From Paragordius varius (Eukaryota; Nematomorpha), in contig OZ176052.1 of NCBI GenBank assembly GCA_964247055.1, positions 8,618,001 through 8,682,000 on the forward strand: DNA of 64,000 nucleotides, given 5' to 3'. Below are positions 37,377-48,129 of this stretch, in pieces. A program made the translations under genes and the position numbers. Every line of letters begins with the position of its first letter. The stretch's first letter is position 1. The notes under the pieces are model-generated. The model saw only the letters and a program-made list of their open reading frames with translations. It was not told the DNA's origin and did not search any database.

Positions 37377-38005
37377 AAATTTGAGGGATTTAAACGTAAA
37401 TCACTGTATTAACTGTATAAAATGTGTATGGATATCTTTGTTTTCTAACAATTTAATAAAAGATAAACTGTCTTCCATTCATAAAACTTTCAAAATGGGT
37501 TTTTTTTACCCAAACCCTTAAACTTAAGCTGCAAAATAAATCGCTATTCAAACAGAATAGATATGGATCAGCTAAAAAATGTATTAATATTTTTATTGTA
37601 TATTATAAATATTCACAAATTTTTAAAATAATTTTTGCAAATACATGGGCAAAAAGTATAAAAATCAGATTTTTAAGAAGCTAGATAATTAAAGGAGGAA
37701 GTTTCAAAAATATTAACAGTGATAAAAAGCATAAAACCATTAGCATGAGTTGATTGGAAACGTTTATCAAAATTATGAATCCCCAAACTAAAATAATTGA
37801 AAACAAAAATTCCTATTTTTAAATTATAAACCATTTGTAAACTTTTTAAACAAATTTAAACCTTAAATTATAAAAAAACAAATAAAAAATTGGCACCATA
37901 TGGTTTTAGCTTGTGATTGCAAATAGTTTTATATTACAATAAAAAATACTTTTCTCTAGCTTGAGCGTCGGAAGGTACATTGGTACCTTTACCCTTCGAG
38001 AACAT
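23259..38005 (-). CDS. SSBP3: Single-stranded DNA-binding protein / SSBP (Ssdp) family LUFS-domain cofactor
   Basis: SSBP proteins bind LDB1/Chip and stabilise LIM-homeodomain and Wnt-enhanceosome transcription complexes in the nucleus. Nineteen exons (minus) run from ATG 38005 ([18 protein letters not shown], nearly identical to vertebrate SSBPs) to the stop at 23259. Exons: 37950-38005, 33444-33516, 32598-32659, 32378-32462, 32215-32256, 31927-32013, 30199-30312, 29582-29647, 29415-29475, 28876-28981, 28501-28579, 28284-28328, 28081-28152, 27538-27694, 27045-27198, 26597-26742, 25901-26038, 25013-25371, 23259-23387. All phases agree, giving 676 codons against about 390 in vertebrates. Residues 17-95 form the LUFS/LisH domain ([19 protein letters not shown], then [19 protein letters not shown]). 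The remainder is Pro/Gly/Asn/Met-rich, with [11 protein letters not shown] and [13 protein letters not shown] as recognisable blocks and Asn/His/Gln runs that lengthen it. The last exon ([18 protein letters not shown]) is assigned by phase and is least certain. Every intron exceeds 100 nt; intron 1 is 4,433 nt. Confidence 0.92.
23590..24597 (+). mobile_element. Internally deleted hAT element with transposase remnant (SSBP intron 18)
   Basis: The ends are inverted repeats: AGTGGAACTGGAACCGCGTT near 23619 and its counterpart AACGCGGTTCCGGTTCCACT near 24547, with a right terminus reading CAGGGCTTGGAACCCG on the minus strand. Between them a frame from about 23822 reads [14 protein letters not shown] and, further on, [13 protein letters not shown], matching hAT transposase C-terminal motifs (LDPRFK and the IPASS-type dimerisation block). 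A frameshift separates a middle piece ([11 protein letters not shown]). It is a dead copy, in antisense orientation to SSBP. Confidence 0.7.
26149..26160. repeat. Poly-C tract
   Basis: Twelve consecutive C residues in SSBP intron 16. This is striking in such AT-rich DNA and could form G-rich RNA on the minus strand, the sense of the gene. Confidence 0.9.
29682..29936. mobile_element. MITE with tandem-repeat termini, copy 3 (SSBP intron 7)
   Basis: Both caps are present. The left is TATATACCATTTACAGTTC and the right is GAACTGTAAATGGTATATA, a perfect terminal inverted repeat. The left arm carries two 21-bp units (TTCACCCTCGAATAATTCAAA and a variant) and the right arm one. The centre, including AAAACACATAATTTATTTTA, matches copies 1 and 2. 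This copy defines the true element ends. Confidence 0.85.
30788..30870. mobile_element. hAT MITE end fragment
   Basis: GCGGCCCGCTGTCAG followed by AAAGCCATTGTTGGACATCACC matches the right end of the CAGGGGTGTCCAACAC family (compare 45270-45307 and 58050-58083). The left half is not recognisable. Confidence 0.5.
30880..31150 (-). pseudogene. Non-LTR retrotransposon C-terminal remnant
   Basis: On the minus strand, [29 protein letters not shown] and [19 protein letters not shown] form the basic, Trp- and His-containing tail that follows the RT domain of endonuclease-type non-LTR elements (the L-R-W-x-G-x-[IV] pattern). One in-frame stop interrupts it. It lies in SSBP intron 6, in the sense orientation of the host gene. 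Confidence 0.6.
33692..33793 (-). ncRNA. Hammerhead ribozyme, type I, complete core
   Basis: The minus strand reads CTGATGA (33755-33749), then stem II GTGCT-AACA-AGCAC (5 bp), then GAAA (33734-33731), then C-TA-GTC. The GUC triplet puts cleavage between 33725 and 33724. Stem III is only the AC/GT pairs closed by a 2-nt loop, as in retrozyme hammerheads that work best as dimers. Stem I pairs TCGTA with TGCGA, has an internal loop, continues AATAGT with ACTATT, and extends through CGATATGTGAAA.CCC with its complement. All conserved core nucleotides are present. The sense matches the SSBP transcript, with cleavage 208 nt upstream of exon 2. Confidence 0.88.
34147..34242 (-). pseudogene. Hammerhead ribozyme copy with deleted stem II
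   Basis: Identical to the ribozyme at 33692 except for a 6-nt deletion that removes one arm of stem II. CTGATGA is followed directly by ACAAGCAC and GAAAC, so the 5-bp helix cannot form. The GUC site and stem I sequences remain, so it could still be cut as a substrate strand but should not be an efficient ribozyme alone. Confidence 0.8.
36112..36660 (-). pseudogene. hAT transposase 3' end remnant with terminal repeat (SSBP intron 1)
   Basis: The plus-strand end CAGTGGTGTCTAACACAAATA is a hAT terminus of the family at 45064. Reading inward on the minus strand, a 112-codon frame ends in [18 protein letters not shown] and [16 protein letters not shown], resembling the hAT C-terminal dimerisation region, preceded by another frame ([10 protein letters not shown]). 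Stops and frame changes show decay. The terminal sequence also survives at 3832. Confidence 0.5.
37336..37374. repeat. (TA)n microsatellite
   Basis: About 19 TA units in SSBP intron 1. Similar runs occur at 22652-22680, 31491-31521 and 15651-15681. Confidence 0.95.
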
Positions 38006-39416
38006 TTACTAAATCGTTATAGAATGTCCAAATAAAAGGAATCACATGGAGGCATTGTATGATTAAAAATCGGTGTAAAAAAACTATGGCAACAGAAATT
38101 TATATGCATCCTATTACTAGGAAAAATTTGCATGGTCATTCTTGAAATATTCCATTATATGTGTACATAGAATTATTGATCACAAGATTAGCGGTCCATA
38201 AGTTAACATAAAAATTAATTTATCCAGCAAGTATCAATAATTTATCAAGTTTTATATAAGATCATAAATAAACTTTATAACAGGTATCCATGTATGTATG
38301 CATGTATATACCGAGAAAATAACTTAAAAATAAAATGTTAAATATAAAAAAAATTAAACAACTTCATCGTAAAAAAAGGCAGCGTTATAGAAGACATTGT
38401 TGTTTTTTTTTCTATTACAACATGATATCTCATCTCATCAGTATAGTATAGTATAAGTTAGTTAGTTATTATATATAGTGGAAAAAAAGCAAAAGCGTAA
38501 ATGAACAAACATAAAAAAATATATACACATATATTATCATATAAAAAAATGCAAAGGAAAAAATGAATGTAACAAGCACTAGATTTTTGTTTATTTTATC
38601 AGCAAAAGGTGTTTTAAAAAACAACAACATTGTTCTTTTAGATTTATGTTATAATTTAAATTAGTAATAAAAATTCCGATGCGATTTTGGTTTTTGTTAA
38701 TTTTTTCCAGCTAAAATTTAAAGTTATTGAAATACAATTTGGTGGACATGCCATTTTTAATTATGTGTACAGGTTAGAAAGGTATATCTATATATGCATT
38801 TATCCATAGCAAGAGTTTGTTAATTTTGTATGTTTTTTCCTCTATATTTACTACGGCGTTATCACTTTACAATTTTGTTTGTTTATCTTAAAAAATCAAT
38901 AAAAATTATTAATATTTATTCATAATTGTATTTTATTGAGTCGTGTATTAATATATAATAATAATAAAAAAACTGCTTGTCAATATACACTCTTTATAAA
39001 GGAATATTTTATTGTGAATCGAAATTATTGGTTATTTGACAAATTATCCAAGCAAGATGCGTCAAATCGTTTTATTCCGGAAAGGTTTGAAAAAAAAAAT
39101 AAAAAATACTTGGGTTAATATTACGCTAACTACTTTTTTCTAATGGTATTTAAATATTTTTTACAATTTTGTGGACGAGGGTTCATAGATACGAGCCTTT
39201 CGTTTAAGGGAACAGCGTTTAATTTTAATTTTCGTCATATGATTTTAATAATTAGAGATTGTGGATTAACAAAATAATTGTCCAAAAAATAAAACTACCC
39301 ATTGAATTAGTTGGAAAATTCATTTTTTTTCATTTGGATTGTTAAAAGGTTAGGTTTAGCGGGTATAATCCAAGCATTTTATATTTTGATGAAATATGGG
39401 TTTATAATACCTACAC

Positions 39417-39688
39417 CAGGGGTGTCCAATATGCGGCTCTTTGGAACATTCTATGCTGCTCGTGAAAAAATTAAATAAAATACAAAATACAATCGAAAGT
39501 ATTAAGTATTCATGACTTAATATACTTAAAAATTTTATTTGACTTTCTCAAACACAATATATTATCGGTAAAGTGTATTATTTTTTTCGATTAAATATTT
39601 ATCACATTTGAATCCATGGAATACTCTCGGATCTTTATGTTTCTATTTTAAATGATGCCGACGAAGCCATATGTGTTGGGTATTCCTG
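39417..39688. mobile_element. hAT MITE (CAGGGGTGTCC family)
   Basis: The left end is CAGGGGTGTCCAATATGCGG and the right end, read on the minus strand, is CAGGAATACCCAACACATATGGC. It is non-coding, about 270 bp. No clear 8-bp target duplication survives. Confidence 0.65.
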
Positions 39689-40250
39689 ATCTCCAGCATT
39701 TATCCAATCAATTCTAATATCATTTAAAAATAATTTACCAAAGTATAATATTACGTTGAACCACAAAACTTTATTTGAAACTCCATTTTAAACGATATTG
39801 ATAATAAATGACCTAAGATAATTACAGTAAGTCTCGTGTATGGCGGGAAAAGAGAATTAATATCAAGGACTACACCGGAGCAATTGGAAAGAACCGAAAA
39901 ATTTAGAAAACGGTCATTAAAATCAGAATGGTTTCAAAATAATATTTTTTATATCAATTAGCATCTATGTTTATAATCCGTAGTATTTAAAACGGCTTCG
40001 GTTTTATTTGGGTCATAGTTTAAATATGGCGTACGTGTTGTGCCGGTAAAATGGTGATAAAAATATTGTATTTGAATTATGTTTGATCTTATAGCATAAG
40101 TATTAAGGATTAAAAAGCCAATATCCAAAACATGATTTAAAAAACTATTCTCTTTTTATTAATGTTATTGTCATTTTACTATTTTTTTGGGGTAATATCC
40201 CGCCATTACAAATTTAAAAATATGCATTCTATGGCGTGTTAGGCGCATAT

Positions 40251-40960
40251 TTAACACTATATTACCTTTTGGGGTGGTTTTATATCCTAGACCGATTTAA
40301 AAAGTGCATATAAAAAGTGTTTAATCTATTAAGCCTTTTTAGCCTTTTAGGCCTATTATATTTTTTTTTAAAAAAAGGTAAAATTGTAAAAAAATCCTGA
40401 TCAAAACTTTTTTGACACTATTTTTTTCTATAAATATTTTAATTCGCTATTGCAACAGGCAAATAAATTTATAATATGGTTAGAAAATTTAAATAATACT
40501 TTAAAAAGCTTTCAGGTTTTAGATTTTACCAGTAAAAACTAGATATTTTAATATCAGCTGTTTATTTCCAATCATGTTTTGGAGCTGTCCTAATTTTAAA
40601 TTCTATAAGTCCACAAAACTGTAAAAAATATAAGTTTTTTTATCTACATGAGAACAATGTTTGATAATTAAATTTTAACTAAAATGACAAACTGTAGTTT
40701 ATTTACAAAATTGGGCTCGGGGATATAAAACTATCTAAAATGGTAAGCTAGGATTTGTAAATTTTAGAAACAATTGTTTGTTTTATTAGCATTTGGGAGA
40801 TATCCAAATTTTTGGCTGTATTTACAAAAGTGTTATAAAAAAATTCTGTTATTACATTATTAAATTTTATATTTCTTTCAAATTACAATTTATTATAAAT
40901 TTTTGCCTTTAAAATATCATTTTACAATGTTAATCAAAGGGTAACTACATACAAGACACC
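40251..40960. mobile_element. TTAA-flanked element, family 2, degraded copy
   Basis: Starts TTAACACTATATTACCTTTT and shares blocks with 61504-62358: TTTAGCCTTTTAGGCC, AATCATGTTTTGGAGCTGTCC, TGAGAACAATGTTTGAT and ACTGTAGTTTATTTAC. The right end is not distinct. Some blocks occur in reverse orientation relative to the other copy, suggesting a fold-back structure. Confidence 0.5.
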
Positions 40961-43728
40961 ATTTTTCCTCTGATGTTCTATTGAAGTCATATTTTAGTGA
41001 TATTATAATATCAATAGTTAGTATAGCTATAGATAATCAATATATATATTGACCATTCAAAATTACAACATTCTTATTAATGATAAATTTAATAAAAAAA
41101 TTATATTTTAACGTAAAATCATATGTTAGCTTATCAAAAATTAAAACCTTAAATATTAAAAATTTAAAAAAAATATTTGATGAGACTTTTATAATATATA
41201 ATACATTTAAATTATATCCATAATTTATATAATATTTTAACATATTAATTCACAAATTCCACATATCAAAATCTAAAAAGAGCTTTAAAACACTGTTAAA
41301 TTCAAATCATTGGAGCTATTTAAGATATTAGAACCTACCAAATTAATACAACACAAAAAAATTAAACGTAGTAATCACGCTATATATTCTAAAAATTCAA
41401 GAAACTTTCACAAGTCATTTGATATTTTACTTGGATGTTATTTTTTGAGAACAAGACCAATATGTTCTTCTAAAGTTATGCTATATATAGTACAATTTAA
41501 AAAAATAAATTCCTGACCTTTTATTTGGCATGCAATATATTGTGTTAAATGAAGGTATAAATTATTGCAAAAAGATTCGGTTAAGCCTGGATAGCCGTGG
41601 TTTCTGTATAGTTTGCATAAAAAGACTCTTGTGTTATGCTAGTTTATATGTTTATCCATTGAAAAAGATTTATATTATCGTGGGAATCATAATTACATTG
41701 TAAAGACGCGTTAACTTGGAAATATAATAAGATTGATACTGATTTTTAATAGGATATAAAACTCCGGCCTCTTTCACTCGGTGTGTGGTGTGGCAGAGTC
41801 CGAAAGCTGAAAGTGCGTAATTTTACATCATCAATATCAGCTCTGTGTAGGCAAATATTTATAGCTTTCACAAGTCTTGATACAAATTAAGCCCTTACCC
41901 ATCTATATAAAAAACAAACGAGTGACTCTAAACTGTATATTCTATTTTAAGATAGATTAGATTATATATAAACCCCCAAATATTCACCGGTTAAAGTTAA
42001 GCGAAACAATCAAATTATCAATATGTATTTTAGAAACAAACGAGAATAATGGAGTTTTTCCTATTTATGCCCCTATAGGAGGGATGCCCAACGCATATAG
42101 TTCTCCGTGACATTTTGTACGCACGCGAAAATTTTTTGAAAAAATTTAATAAAATCGAAATTCTATGATTTGCAAAAAATTCGGATCACAAATTTTTAGA
42201 TGAAATTAGATACAAATATTATATCACTTTTTATTATTTTTGAACATTTAAATGAGATGATATTTGATTAAGTATAAACACCGTTGATTGTTCGATAAAT
42301 CGTTAATTAATTTTAGTCCGTTTATTATTTATATATAAAAACATTTTATCCTTTGATTGAATAAAACTATCGGGTTTTAACGGATTAGATATATTTTTAA
42401 TATGCGGCTGGCCATTTCTATATGGGTACCTCTGCTTTTGATTCTATCCTCTTTCAGCATAGAAGAAATTCAGGATTTCAAGAGTCATGTTTATTTAAGC
42501 ATAAAATATAACACGTAAAATTTTACGGAAAAGGAATAATGAAAGTTATTTTGTTTAGATTAGAACATTTCCATTTGGTTATAACTGCGTATTTTCATAA
42601 AAGGGAAAAACATGATAAAAATGGGTTAATCTCGTGAAATTCCTTGAAACTCGTCATATATTGTAAGGCGAAACAAAATTTTATAATTAACAAACAGCAT
42701 GAATTATTTGCATCCAAATTTTTACAGAATTAACAAAACAAAATTAATTCCAAATAATTAAATAGAAAAAATAATTTATAAATAAAATTATAATTAATTA
42801 CATAGTTATGGAAAATGCCGACCTAAGCGGTGGCTCTAAAATAAGCCATAATGTTAGAAATGCCAATTCATAGAATGAAAAATGATAAATCCGAAGTATA
42901 TAGACCCTGATTATATAATAAATGGTAAAAAAATAGGTTTGACCGGATGAAACATTATGGGAAAGATGTAAAAAAGTTTAAACAGTGTGAGCAAAACAAG
43001 GTCATCGGTTTAAGAGAGAAAACATGAATTTAATTTATAAAAAAGATTTTAAAGTTAATGAATTGGGAAAAGGATTAGTGCTAGATTGCATTTTCCGGGT
43101 ATGCCATTACAATGAAAGAATGTATAAACACTGTTGGGGGAAGGGAGAATCATTAAATTAAAAAAATGGTAAGTCTCGACCATTGAGTATGCGATGCTAC
43201 CAGAGACCTAAGTCCATCTTGGCATTATTTAATGCAAAAAATAAGGCAAAACCTAATTTTATATAATGCCCAAGGGATGTGGGATAGATTTGATAAATGT
43301 GTTGGGCTGAGAAACACAGGAATCGATTTTTGGATTATGTTTTTAATATAATTATACGACTCATGGAATGATTAAATCGAAGACTGCGTTTAGACTGTGT
43401 AAAAAACAGGTGGTTTTAAAAAAACTGCCCTATTAATATATTCTAATAAAAAAAGTAGAAGATTCTCATAGAGTTTGGGATTATGAGTAATGTAAAAATG
43501 TTATTTCCACTCTTGTGGTTATTTCTCCTAATAAAAAATCGTAAAATCAGTGCAAATAAAAATATTTTTTGGTGAAAGCTAAAGCCTTCATCACCAAATT
43601 TTGCTTATAAATTACAAAAATATCTATTTTATTATAGATGTGACAAAAGTCTCAAGTTTATAAACCCCTCTAAAATAAACTATCTTTTGATACAAAATAA
43701 AGTCTACCGCTATAACAAGATTATTAAC

Positions 43729-44126
43729 ATGGCTCAGTATAAAAAAACGTTTTCCCACTCGGTAAAAACTTTTTACCAATCAATAAACGAGTTTAAATTT
43801 GAAGATTATATCAAAATAGAAAAATATTTTTTACCGTACTTACTTATATTGACAATTTTGTTGTCTTCGACTTGAATAATCATTAATTGACTTTTTGTGT
43901 TATTTTTTAAATTTAATTTATTTGCAGCTCGATTACCACAACATTTTACAATCGGTCAAAATCAAATATTTTAATGGTAAAAATTAAAAATATTGCAAAT
44001 TGCATTTATATAATGTTGATGCCGCATTAAATAATAATTATTAAAAATTAATATAAATTATTTGTAAATTTCCAGTTTAGTCAACACATGTATGCCTTAT
44101 CTAACTATAAAAATAATGCAAAATAA
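43729..44126 (+). CDS. Possible small single-pass membrane protein, unrecognised
   Basis: An ATG at 43729 opens a frame beginning MAQYKKTFSHSVKTFYQSIN. A plausible splice model (43729-43859, 43928-43976, 44076-44126; introns of 68 and 99 nt with GT-AG ends) gives 76 codons. It has one hydrophobic segment, YFLPYLLILTIFSITTTFY, followed by NRSKSNILM. I do not recognise a family; the size and plan resemble accessory subunits of mitochondrial membrane complexes, but no motif confirms that. A MITE begins 20 bp after the stop. The uninterrupted reading is 49 codons and could be chance. Confidence 0.3.
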
Positions 44127-44145
44127 ACCACTTTTTCTGTTAATA

Positions 44146-44688
44146 TTAACATCGATTATGATTGGGGTATCTAAATATCCGACACTATATTAAATTTGAT
44201 ATTTTTAAAAAACTACTGAAATAAACGGCCCCAATTTATATTTATCCTTCTATTCTAATAAAAATTAAATATAAAAGCCGAAATATCTAAATAAAATTTG
44301 CTTTTTTGAAAAAAGTTGCAGATCAATCTACTTCGAGGTCATTTTTATTTTACAACATTTTTGCTAAATAACGGGTTTATTTAATTTTTGAGCTAAAATT
44401 ATTTACTTAAATCATATGCAGAAAAAGTGATTTTTTTGTATTAGTTTAAAATTATGCTAATGCACACATGTCATGCTGACTATTTTTACTTTTGGGTTTT
44501 ACCTTATAAAAACTGATATCAAGAATTTATTTTTTTATATTTTGGTCTATAAATATTATATAAGCGCATTTTTGCCATGGTATCGATATCTTCCATATTT
44601 TTGAAATAAATTTTAAACAGGCCCGGGGTATCGCACTACCCAATTTGAATCGAAGGAGTAAAATAAATGTGTTGTAACCAAGTGTTAA
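44146..44688. mobile_element. TTAA MITE, family 1, copy A
   Basis: Bounded by TTAAC at the left and AAGTGTTAA at the right. The interior has GATTGGGGTATCTAAATA near the left, AAACTACTGAAATAAACGG, GACTATTTTTACTTTTGGG, and CAATTTGAATCGAAGGA at the right. The left and right GGGGTAT-containing ends are inverted repeats of each other. About 540 bp, non-coding. Confidence 0.85.
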
Positions 44689-45063
44689 TGTTAGATGTGA
44701 TTTAATGATAAAAACTTTAATTTAGCGTTAAAAATCAAAAACATGATATTTTGCAAAAATGTTTGAATTAAATGGGGACAAATTATTTTGATATGGGGCT
44801 GTTTTTTAAATCTTCAAAGATGTTTTGCCTTTTTTATATAATTTTTATTAGCATAGAAGCATAAATTTAAATTGGAGCCGTTCCTTTCAATAGATTATAA
44901 AAATCAATTATAGTGTCTCTGCGGTCACTAGTTACCCCAATTTAAATCGTGTTAATTTTCCTATTTTTAATCATAGCTGCATTTTGAATTAGTTTTACCC
45001 AAGGCCATTTTTAAAATATTTGTATAGACAATTTAAAAATATACTTTCTTAGGCCATTTAGAT

Positions 45064-45307
45064 CAGGGTTCTCCAATACGTGGCCCTCCGAAATTCTGTG
45101 CGCCCGACTTATTTACGAAACTATAATCTTAGTAAAATTTATATTTCTTAGACAATTATTCAAATATATCTATTTTGCTAAAAAATAATTTTATTTGTAT
45201 TTTTAATCTCATGTTTGACATTTAAGAATGTCCACATATATAAATGCCGGGCGTTTTTTCTGAGTCAAAATAACGGCCCGCGAAGCCATTTGTGTTGGAC
45301 ACCACTG
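45064..45307. mobile_element. hAT MITE (CAGGGGTGTCC family)
   Basis: The left end is CAGGGTTCTCCAATACG and the right end, on the minus strand, CAGTGGTGTCCAACACAAAT. The flanking octamers ATTTAGAT and TTTTAGAC agree at 6 of 8 positions, consistent with a decayed 8-bp target duplication. It lies between TTAA MITE copies A and B. Confidence 0.7.
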
Positions 45308-45480
45308 TTTTAGACGCATGATATAATTTATTTAAATATCAAAAAATATTAATCCACATCTCAAACTTAGCCGCCATTATTTCCTGTAAATTATTCGATA
45401 ATGCAACATGAAAAAATATGGATTTTATAATTAGAAATTTATATAAAATTAACTTCAAGTTTTCAGGATACATTTTACCA

Positions 45481-46066
45481 TTAACAATTCGATTCAAATT
45501 GGGGTATCTAAAACACCAGACTAAATTTAAATTAATAATTTTAAAAAACTACTGAAGGAAACGGTTTTAATTGAAATTTATGCTTCTATCCTGATAAAAA
45601 TTATATAAATATGACAAAATATCTTGATAAAATTTTGTTTTGAAAAAAAGTACCATCCCAAACTACTTCGACGCCATTTTTATTTTACAAAATTTTTGTA
45701 AAATATCTTCTTCATTTAATTTTAAGGGTAAAACTAAAGCTAATTTTTTATATAAATATATCTAACATTGATAGAAATAGAAAAAGCGGTTTATTTTGTA
45801 TTATTTTTAAATTTTACAATTTGACACATGTCACGTTGACGAAATTTTTACCTTTCGGTTTTAGCTTAAAATATGTAATATGAAGTATTTTTAATTATTT
45901 TTTTTATATATTTCGTTTTCTTTATGTTATATAAGTCCAATAGTTTGCCATGGTTTCGATTCCTTCCATACTTTTTTAAGTATTTGATTTTAAGCAGGCC
46001 TGGGGTATCCAACTACCCCAATTTGAATCGAAGGACTAAACTGAGTGTGTTGTATCCAAGTGTTAA
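45481..46066. mobile_element. TTAA MITE, family 1, copy B
   Basis: Starts TTAACAATTCGATTCAAAT-TGGGGTAT and ends CCAAGTGTTAA. All internal landmarks of the family are present (ACTACTGAAGGAAACGG, CATGTCACGTTGAC, TTGCCATGGTTTCGATTCC, CTACCCCAATTTGAATCGAA). Confidence 0.88.
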
Positions 46067-46497
46067 ATACCTATTTTATTTATTTATATGTGAGTTGTTA
46101 GTTTCAATGCTGCTTTAGAGCTCTCCAAATTTTCTTAAAGTTATACTGTAAAAATACAAGCTATCTAATACAGGGAAGCAATGTTTATTTAACTTAAATT
46201 AACAACTTTAAATTGTTTACTTTAAGCTCACTGGGTAGTAAAACTCTTCAAAATGTCGTGCAAAATAATATGTTAAAAATATTTTAAGTACATATATAAA
46301 AATAAAAACTTTTAACTCAATATAACAGTAAAAAAGCTAAATAATTATGTTTTTGCGTCTATGTACAAAAATACCCGATCTTTAACAATTTTCACAAAAT
46401 TTATACACCTAAATATTATAAGATGTAATCCCTTTGTGTAAATATATCCCGACCTAATATTTTAAACATACGCATATACGAGCGATCTGCTTTCCAT

Positions 46498-46861
46498 ATG
46501 TCTTACAAATCAACAAATTTTAAAATTTACGGCCTGGTGCAAGGTACAATTGCTAATAAAATATAGGTGTCTTTTTTAGAAAGGTATAATTGTTTTTTAT
46601 ATGAGCACACTCAAGATATGGCACACAAATTAAACATTGTTGGATGGGTTAAAAACGCCGAGGATTCAACTGTTGAAGGGTTGATGCAAGGGAATATTGA
46701 TTCTATAACCAAAATGTATATTAATTTACATTTATAGGAAGGATTGGTTAAAATGCGTCGGAAGCCCTGCTTCCAAAATCGAAGATGCCAAATTTTTTAA
46801 CGAAAAAGAAATACCTTCGTTGGAATATGACGATTTTGAAGTTGTACGCCGTAAAAAATAA
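46498..46861 (+). CDS. ACYP: Acylphosphatase
   Basis: Acylphosphatase hydrolyses the carboxyl-phosphate bond of small acyl phosphates such as 1,3-bisphosphoglycerate or acetyl phosphate; it is a cytosolic single-domain alpha/beta fold. Exons: 46498-46543, 46567-46583, 46606-46715, 46738-46861, joined by GT-AG introns of 23, 22 and 22 nt. The product is 98 residues, the usual family length. The signature IYGLVQGVFFRKHTQ carries the catalytic arginine in VFFR, and LNIVGWVKNAEDSTVEG the catalytic asparagine. GSPASKIEDAKF and a lysine-rich C-terminus follow. Exon 2 is only 17 nt and encodes the active-site GVFFRK, so its inclusion is required for activity. The ATG at 46498 is the first in frame. 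TTAA MITE copy B ends about 430 bp upstream. Confidence 0.95.
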
Positions 46862-48129
46862 CCAAAACGCTATTAATAATCACGTGTGATATATGTTAGT
46901 CAAAGATAATTGTATATATTGAATTTTTCTCACCACATTATAATATAATTAATAACTTTAATTTTTTCGATCAAATGCTAAAATTTCTAGATAATTGTAT
47001 TTAATATAGGGATAAGCGATATCATTTAACCGTTATAAAAACTTTAAATTAAGCAAAGACGCGTTTTTTAGTGGGTATTTTGGTGGAAAGGATGAGCTTT
47101 GTGATGATAAAGTTGTTAATTACTGATTTATTACGCCTACATTGTACACTGCAGTCCATACCCAACACACCTTTATCTAAAGTGGATTATTTTGTTTTAT
47201 GTTATCATTAATACCTTTTGTTTATATTTAAAGTTGAAACGATTGAATTAAACCTTATTTTCAAGATATTTTCATTCCTAGTTCTACGACTAAGGGCTTA
47301 AACTAATAATCGAACCACAAAATATTTACAGTTTTCCTAAAAAAGAGAAACTCAATATATGAAAACCATGAAAAAAGGCCTCTTTTTTACCGCGGCCTGT
47401 ATTCCTGCCATTGGCCTTAATCTTTTCGATTAATAGGGTTATTTTGTTATAAAATCGAGGAAACAAGTGTATGAAAATAACCTGTCCAATATTTGTCGTG
47501 GATCTATAATTAATGCTAAGGCGAATGTTGCTGTGTTTAACCAACGGTCGTATTAAAAGTTTTACCTTTTTAACCTATCAAAAAACATACTACTATGTAA
47601 CGAAAATTTCGGTTCCAAATATTTAAAATATAAATTATTATAACACATAATATTATTTACCGATTTTTAAGCCATTTCGCAAAAAACCTTAAAATGGGCG
47701 GTTAAAAAATCGAGCGTATAATTTTTTTAGTATACAATATACATTAAAAAATTCGCAACTCAATCCGAAATCAGGGAGTCTACAAGATAATCCTGATGAA
47801 ATTCCCATGGATAAACGTATCAGGATTCTCATAATGCTTTTGATTTTAGGGCTACATATGATATAAGTGAGTTATTTGCACTATTTTGGTAATTGTTCGA
47901 TATCAGAAGAGTTAGCGCTCCGGGATTTAGCGATAAAAGTTTAAAACATGTGTTAAATTTTATTATCAAAAAAATTTCCCCAAAAAATGAAGTTGTTAAA
48001 AAATATAATAAAATTTCGATTAACCGTATATTATGGTATTTAGGATTGTGGTTGAAAACAGCATAAAAACATTATAATACTTATTAAAATACTTTTGTTA
48101 GTTTGATGGTGCTAAATATTTCCACCCCA
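46862..48129. other. Intergenic stretch, possible small unassigned exons
   Basis: Less AT-biased than the surrounding repeats. A plus-strand frame at about 47057-47213 (RFLVGILVERMSFVM...) and a minus-strand frame at 47326-47589 (NIRLSINYRSTTNIGQ, IEKIKANGRNTGR) are open, with plausible donors and acceptors nearby, but no family was recognised and neither is called a gene. Confidence 0.35.

Larger units (their letters stand above)
38006..43728. other. Intergenic, repeat-rich stretch
   Basis: Upstream of SSBP, so its promoter lies at the left edge. Recognisable contents are a hAT MITE at 39417-39688, a TTAA-flanked element near 40251-40960, and a weak hAT-like pair of ends around 42068-42434 (GGGATGCCCAACGC ... 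GGCTGGCCATT). A compact GC-rich patch lies at 41762-41840. The segment 42800-43500 is less AT-biased and has several short open stretches, but nothing I could name. Confidence 0.5.

Noticed and set aside
38400-38460. CATCTCATCTCATCAG near 38415 as a minus-strand hammerhead
   Set aside because: The CTGATGAG box is not followed by a paired stem II and GAAA.
42800-43500. Decayed transposase or gene suggested by HYGKDVKKFKQCEQNKVIG
   Set aside because: No frame continuity and no diagnostic motif of Tc1, MULE or hAT transposases could be matched.
47326-47589. A minus-strand mini-gene (NIRLSINYRSTTNIGQ frame)
   Set aside because: Splice signals are plausible, but no family is recognised and the product would be under 60 residues; left as an unassigned open stretch.
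47761-47830. CTGATGA at about 47794 as another hammerhead
   Set aside because: No GAAA follows at the required distance, and no stem II or III can be drawn.
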